From: Limiplasma sp031549415
Lineage (GTDB): Bacteria > Bacillota > Clostridia > Christensenellales > Aristaeellaceae
Assembly (NCBI GenBank): GCA_031549415.1
Contig: JAVBPU010000034.1
Span: 1 to 37,914, forward strand
Direction of reading: 5' to 3'
DNA length: 37,914 nt
The notes under the pieces are model-generated. The model saw only the letters and a program-made list of their open reading frames with translations. It did not search any database and was not told the origin of the DNA. Shown in pieces: positions 32,692 to 37,914 of this stretch (positions are counted from its first letter, which is position 1; each line of letters opens with the position of its first letter). The position numbers and the translations under genes were made by a program.

Positions 32692-34131
32692 TTACTCCAC
32701 TTGCTTTTCTGAACACCAGTATACATCCATTTCTGATAAAGTCAAGTCCCCAACGCATTTTCCCTCATTTTTTATTGTCTTTTCCATGTTAGAAAACCGG
32801 GAAATAAAATGATTGGTGGCTGAAAACAACGCAATATCGGGGTTTTTGCCGCATAAGCGGCAAACGTTCACCACAGAAAATAACAGATCCCCCAATTCCT
32901 TTTCCGGGTTCACTTTGTCCCGCAAGTTCTCCAAGACCTCATTGGCTTCTTCCAGCACCTTGGCCAGGGCGTCCTCTGCGCCCGCAAAGTCGAAGCCCAC
33001 CTTGGCCGCCTTGTGCTGCACCTTCCAGGCCCTAAGCAGCGCTGAAAGGCCCGTGGATACGTCCCGCATGGCATCCCCGGTGGAGGTGATCCCCCTTTTT
33101 TCCCGCTTGAGCGCCTCCCAGTTGTCCAGCACCTGCTCCGCCGTATCCGCCTTGGCTGTACCAAAGATATGGGTGTGCCGTTCGATCATCTTCTGGCAGA
33201 TGGCGGTGGTGATGTCATTCATGTCGAACTCGCCGTGCTGCCTGGCAATCTCCGCGTGGAACGCCACCTGCAACAGCACGTCCCCCAGCTCGTCATACAT
33301 ATGGGCCGTATCCTGCTCCCGCACGGCGGCAATGTACTCGTAGCTTTCTTCCAGCAGGTTTGTCAGCAGGCTTTCATGGGTCTGCTCCCGGTCCCAGGGG
33401 CAGCCCCCCGGGCCCCGCAGCCTGGTCATCACGGCCCGCAGGTCCTCCATGTCAAAGCGCTGCCTGTCCATCATGGGCACGGGGGGCACATAGGCCGCGG
33501 AGAGGTGGTCGTACTGGCTTTGCCGGTCCAGCTCATACAAGGGAAGGGCCTTGTGGGTCAGCTTTCCCTGGGCGTCCCCCTGAAAAAAGACGATCTCCGT
33601 CTCCTCCGGCAGCAGTTCCAGCAGCTTCAGCTTGCAGTCCCCGGCGCATTCCCGGCTGTGCAGCTCGCACAGCAGCAAAGGCTCCTCCGGCAACACCCGG
33701 GCCTGCCAAAACTCCGAAGCGGCAAACAGGCGCACTGAGGCGCTTTGCAGCCCTAGCATGGCAAGGCAGCGGTCCCCGTGGCTCACCCCGGGCAAAATGT
33801 CGATCTCCGCTTCCGCCGGTTTCAGCCGTTGCAGGGCCATCACCGTGGCGTCCATCAGCACATCCGCCACCCCGTAGCACACCGGCCCTTGCTGGCAAAG
33901 GGCCAGCAGATGGACCGCCGCCGCCCGGTTAAAGGTGTCAAAATCCTCGCAGGTCTCATATAGGCTGTCCAAGGATGTATAGGCAATCCCCTTTTCCCGC
34001 AAAAAACCCGTCAGAGGATGCTGGGCCGTGCGCAGCACCAAGCTTTCCGCCGTTTCCAGCGCCCTAAGCGCGGCAAGGGTTAGGCAGTCCTCATTGCCTG
34101 TGCCCAAAGGAACCACTGTGATCTTTCTCAT
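32692..34131 (-). CDS. mazG: YabN-type fusion: tetrapyrrole-methylase-like domain plus MazG pyrophosphohydrolase
   Basis: A protein of 479 residues. Residues 1 to about 210 resemble a SAM-dependent tetrapyrrole methylase (ITVVPLGTGNEDCLTLAALR, DILPGVSHGD). Residues about 225-470 are the MazG core: LRGPGGCPWDREQTHESLLT, EESYEYIAAV and ELGDVLLQVAFHAEIA with the metal-binding acidic motif, then a second half EANEVLENLRDKVNPEKELGD. MazG hydrolyses abnormal nucleoside triphosphates. I use the ATG at 34131 after AAGGAG. It lies 12 nt after the flippase gene. In Bacillus the same fusion (yabN) lies next to yabM and yabO, matching this locus. Confidence 0.93.
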   Translation of the reverse strand: MRKITVVPLGTGNEDCLTLAALRALETAESLVLRTAQHPLTGFLREKGIAYTSLDSLYETCEDFDTFNRAAAVHLLALCQQGPVCYGVADVLMDATVMALQRLKPAEAEIDILPGVSHGDRCLAMLGLQSASVRLFAASEFWQARVLPEEPLLLCELHSRECAGDCKLKLLELLPEETEIVFFQGDAQGKLTHKALPLYELDRQSQYDHLSAAYVPPVPMMDRQRFDMEDLRAVMTRLRGPGGCPWDREQTHESLLTNLLEESYEYIAAVREQDTAHMYDELGDVLLQVAFHAEIARQHGEFDMNDITTAICQKMIERHTHIFGTAKADTAEQVLDNWEALKREKRGITSTGDAMRDVSTGLSALLRAWKVQHKAAKVGFDFAGAEDALAKVLEEANEVLENLRDKVNPEKELGDLLFSVVNVCRLCGKNPDIALFSATNHFISRFSNMEKTIKNEGKCVGDLTLSEMDVYWCSEKQVE

Positions 34132-34143
34132 TGGCAACTCCTT

Positions 34144-35730
34144 TTAGACCCGGCCCGGCTTTTTTCTCGCAAAGCGCCGAACAAAGGGCTTTAAGTCCTC
34201 CTTGGTCATGGCGCCAAACAGCAGGGCAAAGCCCGCATAGGCCGCCACCGCCGCCAGCAGCAGCAGCACGGTCCACAGCCTGCCCTGGGGCAAAAAACGG
34301 TTGCCCAGCCACAAAACCACGCCCATCCCCGCCGTGGCCAGCAAGGGTCTGCCCATGGTCCCCATAAAATCCAGCTTCATTTGGGCGTGCTTGTAGGTGA
34401 AGTGCAAATTGAGGCCCATGGCCAAAGAATAGCAGGCGATGGACGCCAGGGGCGCGCCAAACATATGGATGGAAGGAATGCCGATGAGCACATAGTTCAG
34501 CACAATTTTCACCGCAACCCCCGCAATCAGCGAGAACATGGGAATGCGCTGCTTTTTCATGCCCTGCAAAATGCCCTCGGTGGACTGTGTCACCGTAAAG
34601 AGAACGATGGTCAGGCTGGAAAGGCTTAAAAGGTCCGCCACGGTTTGCAAATCCGCCGCAGATTCAAAGGGAAACACCATGGACAGCAAGCGCTTGCTCA
34701 GCAAGCTCATGCCAATGGAGCACGGCAGTCCCAACAGGAAGGCATACCGGATGCCCATGGAGCATTGACGGCGCATCCAGCCAAAATCCTGCCGGGCCAT
34801 GGCGCTGGAAATGGCGGGCACCAGGCTCATGGCAATGGCGATGGACAGCGCCGTAGGCACGTTGATCAGCGCGATGACATAGGCCGAGTATTGCCCATAC
34901 AGGCCCCGGGCCGCCTCCATGGTCATGCCGCTGTCCATCAGCCGGTTCATCAGCATGCCGGTGTCAATAAAGGAGGACATCGGAATGACGATGCTGCTCA
35001 GCGCGATGGGGATGGACAGGGACAGGATCTGCCGCCGCAAAACCGGGGCGGCCAGCTCCTGCAAATCCGGGTTCTGGATTCTTTGGGCGAAGGGCTTGCG
35101 GTTGCGCAGGTACACGAGGCCCATGTAAAGGAGCCCCATGGCTTCGGACAGGGTGGTGCCCAGCAGCACAAAGGCGGCCGCGTGGACCACGGAAATCTTC
35201 ATGCCCCAGTAGGCCATGGGCAAGATGACCACGATCTTGCCCACCTGTTCAATCAGCTGGGACACCGCCGTGGGCGTCATGTTTTGCTGCCCCTGCATGA
35301 ACCCGCGAAAGGCCGAAAGCGAGCACACCAGCACCAAAGACGGCGCGATGGCCCGAAAGCCCCACACGGTGGAAGCATCCCGCACCCAACGGGCCAGCAG
35401 CGGGCTGGCAAGCAGCATCAGCAGCGTGGCCACCGCGCCAAAAGCAATCAGCAGGCTTTGGGCCACTTTAAAGAGGCGCTTGGCATTGCGGGGGTCGTCC
35501 TTCCCCAGATGAAAGCTGACCATGCGGCTGATGGCCACCGGAATGCCCGCGGAAGAGAGGGTCAGCAGCACGCTATAGGTGGGAAACACCAGCAAATACA
35601 TCCCCAGCCCCGTTTTGCCCAAAATCCAGGCCAGGGGGATGTTGTACAGGGCGCCCATGACCTTGCAGATCAGCCCAACGCTGCTTAAAATGGTCATACC
35701 GCCCACGATGGATTTCTGCTTCTCGCTCAA
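34144..35730 (-). CDS. SpoVB/YabM-type lipid or oligosaccharide flippase
   Basis: A protein of 528 residues with about 14 membrane helices of the MVF/MATE-like flippase superfamily: VGLICKVMGALYNIPLAWIL, GLGMYLLVFPTYSVLLTLSS, SAFRGFMQGQQNMTPTAVSQ and TQSTEGILQGMKKQRIPMF. I start at the TTG at 35730 after GGGAGG. It gives SEKQKSIVGGMTILSS, the usual family opening, and it lies downstream of a near-perfect promoter at 35795-35823; the longer in-frame extension would start inside that promoter. It may translocate lipid-linked wall or spore-cortex precursors. It sits between spoVT and mazG, as yabM does in Bacillus. Confidence 0.88.
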   Translation of the reverse strand: MSEKQKSIVGGMTILSSVGLICKVMGALYNIPLAWILGKTGLGMYLLVFPTYSVLLTLSSAGIPVAISRMVSFHLGKDDPRNAKRLFKVAQSLLIAFGAVATLLMLLASPLLARWVRDASTVWGFRAIAPSLVLVCSLSAFRGFMQGQQNMTPTAVSQLIEQVGKIVVILPMAYWGMKISVVHAAAFVLLGTTLSEAMGLLYMGLVYLRNRKPFAQRIQNPDLQELAAPVLRRQILSLSIPIALSSIVIPMSSFIDTGMLMNRLMDSGMTMEAARGLYGQYSAYVIALINVPTALSIAIAMSLVPAISSAMARQDFGWMRRQCSMGIRYAFLLGLPCSIGMSLLSKRLLSMVFPFESAADLQTVADLLSLSSLTIVLFTVTQSTEGILQGMKKQRIPMFSLIAGVAVKIVLNYVLIGIPSIHMFGAPLASIACYSLAMGLNLHFTYKHAQMKLDFMGTMGRPLLATAGMGVVLWLGNRFLPQGRLWTVLLLLAAVAAYAGFALLFGAMTKEDLKPFVRRFARKKPGRV

Positions 35731-35794
35731 CCAAAAGCCTCCCAGGCCCCAACAGAGGGCAAAAATGGCAAAATAAGAAAACCGCAACATGCCT

Positions 35795-35823
35795 ATTATA
35801 AGCAGAATGTTGCGGTAGTGCAA
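35795..35823 (-). promoter_or_regulatory. Promoter of the flippase-mazG genes
   Basis: Minus strand TTGCAC (35823-35818), a 17-nt spacer and a perfect TATAAT (35800-35795), about 65 nt before the TTG start. It lies just after the spoVT stop codon, so the downstream genes do not depend on transcription through the interrupted spoVT. Confidence 0.75.
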
Positions 35824-35873
35824 GCCAATCTATGCAATGGCGGCGAAGGGCGAAAAAGGAGGTGAGAATCCTA

Positions 35874-36341
35874 CTATTGTTCCATCTGGCGGCCTACAAT
35901 GCCCGCCGCCGTTTCAGCCACCTTCAGCTCCGTGTCGCCCATCCGCGCCCCCTGCTCCTTGCTGAGCAGAAGCACCGCGCCAATGGCCTCTCCATCCGCG
36001 ATGATGGGCGAAACCACCTGGGCGGTATATCCGGTGATGTCCTCCTCGTTGGTGACCGCCACGATCTTCCCCCCCACAGACCGGTTGATGGCCACGGTTT
36101 GCCGGTTGGCAATGGCCGTCTCCAGGTCATGGCTGATGGGCTTATCCGACAGTTCCTTCTTATTCACGCCGCTGGCCGCCACCACCTGGTCCCGGTCCAC
36201 AATGCAGGCAATGTGGCCCATGGCCCGAAACAACGATTCCGTATAATCTTTTGCAAAGGATGCCATCTCCCCGATGGGGGAATACTTTTTCAAAATCACT
36301 TCGCCGTCCCGGTCCGTATAGATCTCCAAGGGGTCGCCGTC
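35874..36341 (-). pseudogene. spoVT: spoVT 3' part (residues about 31 to end), interrupted
   Basis: This segment encodes the second half of the AbrB-type swapped-hairpin (GDPLEIYTDRDGEVILKKYS) and the whole GAF sensor domain of SpoVT, ending in the family-typical RQMEQ. SpoVT is the forespore regulator that adjusts sigma-G-dependent genes and is normally about 178 residues. The first 30 residues with the first half of the DNA-binding hairpin are not here. The location immediately upstream of the yabM-type flippase and mazG is the native one. The conserved sequence shows no stops or frameshifts, so it may still be functional if the intervening DNA is excised. Confidence 0.88.
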
Positions 36342-37914
36342 ATTGATAACATGGACATCGAAAACCTTGTCCTTCTGGTGCGTTGCGCTTTGGACAATGC
36401 GGCAGGTTAAAAGGTTTTCACTGTTTCCGGAGTTTTCGATGTCCAACTTAAAATTTACGGTGTCCTCCAGGGCACAGGAGCGGAGGAGGGCGTCAATGTC
36501 CGCTTGCAGCTGGATTTCCAAATGGTCCTCAAAGACCTTGACACAGTCGATGATGAGTTCCAGGTCGTTGCGCTCCAGCTTTTCCTTTTCTAGGATGTCC
36601 TGGAATACATCCATAGCCGTCTTTGCCACTCGGTTCACCCGCAGGATGGTGTTGCGTTTATCGGAGAGCATGTCGATCTGGTGGGTTAGACCTTCAATCC
36701 TCTTGTGTAGATCGCTTTCCATCTCGTCGTAGGTTTGTTCCAGCAAGGCTTCCTGGTCAGGATGCTTCATCATGTCCCGTATGCGCTGGCGCTTGGTGGC
36801 TTTCAGCTCTTCATGGAGCTCTTGGAGCACCGCCGCCAAATTGTCGGCGGATTGCTCGGTTTCGACTACATCCTCAGTTTCTCTGGCCAGGTCTGCATTC
36901 AGCTGGTTCAGCATGGAAGCGGAGCTGTCCATCACGCGCTTTACATAGATTTTCAGCAGCTCATCCAACTTATCCACCCGAATGTGATGGGAGGTGCAGC
37001 CGGCCAGCCCGCGCCGGTGATAGGTGCCGCAGGTGTAGGCTGGATTCAAGTCGCTGCGGCTCATGGCGAACATGGGACTTTTGCAATCGCCGCACTCCAG
37101 AAAGCCGGAATACACGTTATCGTACTTCTTCACGCCCCGATAGTTGGAACGGGTACGCTTTTCCCGCAGAGCCTTGGTGGTGGCAAAGGTACGGTAGTCA
37201 ATGATGGCTTGATGGTGGTTCTCGATGACGATATGCTCGCCTTCGTCCCGTTTCACATCCTTGCCGTTGATTTTGGCCCTGGTGTATTTTCCCTGCCGCA
37301 GGGTGCCGATATAGAAGTCATTATCTAGGATGCCTTGGATGCTCACGATGCTCCATGCAGCTTTCACAGTGCGGTTATATTCCTCCCCCTCCCCTTCCTT
37401 GCGCATCTGCTCGGACATTCGAGGCGTGGGGATACCCTGCTCGGTCAGGTGGTTTGCAATCTTCTTGTAGCCCCAGCCGTTGTTATTGTAGTGGTCAAAA
37501 ATCCGCCGCACAATATCGGCATCGGTGGGGACGATCTCGAATTGCTTTTGCTTATTGACAATGTATCCGTATGGCGCGGCGCAAATCCACTCGCCGTCCG
37601 CCTGCCGCCGTTTGATGACGTTCTTCACCTTTTTGGAGGTATCGGTGACCGGCATCTCATTAATCAGAAACTGAAACTGGATTTTCAACCAATCGTCGTC
37701 GTTGGGAAAGTCAATGCCGTCGCCAATGGAGATGATGCGGACGCCCGCGTCGCGCAGATCCTCCAGCTCCACGAGGCCCCGGCTGTTCCGGCGGGAGAAA
37801 CGGGAAAAGTCCTTCACGACGAGAATGTCCTTCTTGTGGGCGACCAGCTCTTGGCGCATGGCCTGATAGCCCTCGCGCTGCTCAAAGGTGTAGCCCGAGC
37901 GATCCCGATCCTCA
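35874..37914 (-). CDS. Chimera: large serine recombinase fused in frame to the C-terminal part of SpoVT; 5' end beyond window
   Basis: The frame is open from the right window edge to a TAG at 35874, giving 679 visible residues. It begins inside the resolvase catalytic domain (SGYTFEQREGYQAM, ILVVKDFSRFSRRNSRG); the nucleophilic serine lies outside the window. The recombinase domain (APYGYIVNKQKQFEIVPTDA, GWGYKKIANHLTEQGIPTPR) is followed by a zinc ribbon (ECGDCKSPMF ... CGTYHRRGLAGC). A long coiled coil ends in ELIIDCVKVFEDHLEIQLQA. After a spacer of about 45 residues, visible residues 526-679 are SpoVT: GDPLEIYTDRDGEVILKKYS, GHIACIVDRD and AETAAGIVGRQMEQ. SpoVT's first 30 or so residues are absent. 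This fits a site-specific element integrated within spoVT. Whether the chimera is expressed is unknown. Confidence 0.92.
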   Translation of the reverse strand, partial: EDRDRSGYTFEQREGYQAMRQELVAHKKDILVVKDFSRFSRRNSRGLVELEDLRDAGVRIISIGDGIDFPNDDDWLKIQFQFLINEMPVTDTSKKVKNVIKRRQADGEWICAAPYGYIVNKQKQFEIVPTDADIVRRIFDHYNNNGWGYKKIANHLTEQGIPTPRMSEQMRKEGEGEEYNRTVKAAWSIVSIQGILDNDFYIGTLRQGKYTRAKINGKDVKRDEGEHIVIENHHQAIIDYRTFATTKALREKRTRSNYRGVKKYDNVYSGFLECGDCKSPMFAMSRSDLNPAYTCGTYHRRGLAGCTSHHIRVDKLDELLKIYVKRVMDSSASMLNQLNADLARETEDVVETEQSADNLAAVLQELHEELKATKRQRIRDMMKHPDQEALLEQTYDEMESDLHKRIEGLTHQIDMLSDKRNTILRVNRVAKTAMDVFQDILEKEKLERNDLELIIDCVKVFEDHLEIQLQADIDALLRSCALEDTVNFKLDIENSGNSENLLTCRIVQSATHQKDKVFDVHVINDGDPLEIYTDRDGEVILKKYSPIGEMASFAKDYTESLFRAMGHIACIVDRDQVVAASGVNKKELSDKPISHDLETAIANRQTVAINRSVGGKIVAVTNEEDITGYTAQVVSPIIADGEAIGAVLLLSKEQGARMGDTELKVAETAAGIVGRQMEQ
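36320..36365. other. Predicted integration joint (att site) of the spoVT element
   Basis: SpoVT homology begins at the GGCGACCCC codons for Gly-Asp-Pro (36338-36330, minus strand), and recombinase-specific sequence (KVFDVHVIN) lies immediately before it. The crossover should lie within or next to this stretch. The exact core dinucleotide cannot be fixed without the other joint. Confidence 0.6.

Noticed and set aside
35731..35823. N-terminal extension of the flippase starting at 35823
   Set aside because: The extension's start codon overlaps the -35 of a near-perfect promoter and the family's usual N-terminus begins at the TTG at 35730 with its own ribosome site.
35832..36410. A plus-strand frame with a ribosome-site-like AAAGGAGGTGAG opposite spoVT
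   Set aside because: It is antisense to strongly conserved SpoVT sequence and its product matches no family pattern; the purine run is likely coincidental.

Overview
The window looks like a chromosome segment of a GC-rich, spore-forming Firmicute, probably a gut Clostridia member. The evidence is Shine-Dalgarno-led genes with ATG/GTG/TTG starts, an HPr kinase, the spoVT / spoVB-like / mazG / rqcP sporulation-region gene order, and sigma-A type promoters (several close to TTGCAN-17-TATAAT). I did not identify the species.

Left part (1-5730). A glycine-repeat secreted protein runs off the left edge, with a two-HTH regulator upstream of it. A secreted SH3-domain protein points the other way. 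From about 3620 to 5690 there is a graveyard: a hairpin repeat, the frameshifted C-terminus of a membrane-anchored beta-helix-like protein, two small phage lysis-module genes, and a scrap of tyrosine integrase next to a tRNA-Arg(ACG) that has its own promoter and terminator.

Carbohydrate island (5890-17192). A GH65 phosphorylase and an acetylesterase-like hydrolase are divergent from a seven-gene operon: LacI regulator, FAD oxidoreductase, sugar-binding protein, two ABC permeases, a second FAD oxidoreductase and a D-2-hydroxyacid dehydrogenase. A perfect 16-bp palindrome in the divergent promoter region is the likely LacI-family operator. No transporter ATPase is present. The set suggests uptake, deacetylation, phosphorolysis and redox processing of an unusual alpha-glucoside; the substrate is unknown.

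Housekeeping block on the plus strand (17371-24109). A CapD/PglF-type nucleotide-sugar dehydratase, tadA, a Cof-type HAD phosphatase, hprK, a ROK glucokinase and asnS. It ends in a terminator, followed by a cluster of hairpin repeats (24165-24420).

Minus-strand block (24440-35730). A cupin-type XRE regulator heads an operon with an unusual acyl-CoA synthetase fused to a VOC/glyoxalase domain. Then come holA, comEC, ispF, ispD and rqcP (own promoter), hup (own terminator), the yabN-type mazG, and a SpoVB/YabM-type flippase.

Right edge (35874-37914). The most striking feature. Directly upstream of the flippase, where spoVT belongs, only the 3' part of spoVT remains, and it is fused in frame to a large serine recombinase that runs off the window. 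This is the hallmark of an element integrated inside a sporulation gene, comparable to skin in sigK, with the integration joint inside the recombinase reading frame. The N-terminal AbrB half of SpoVT should lie at the far end of the element, outside this window.
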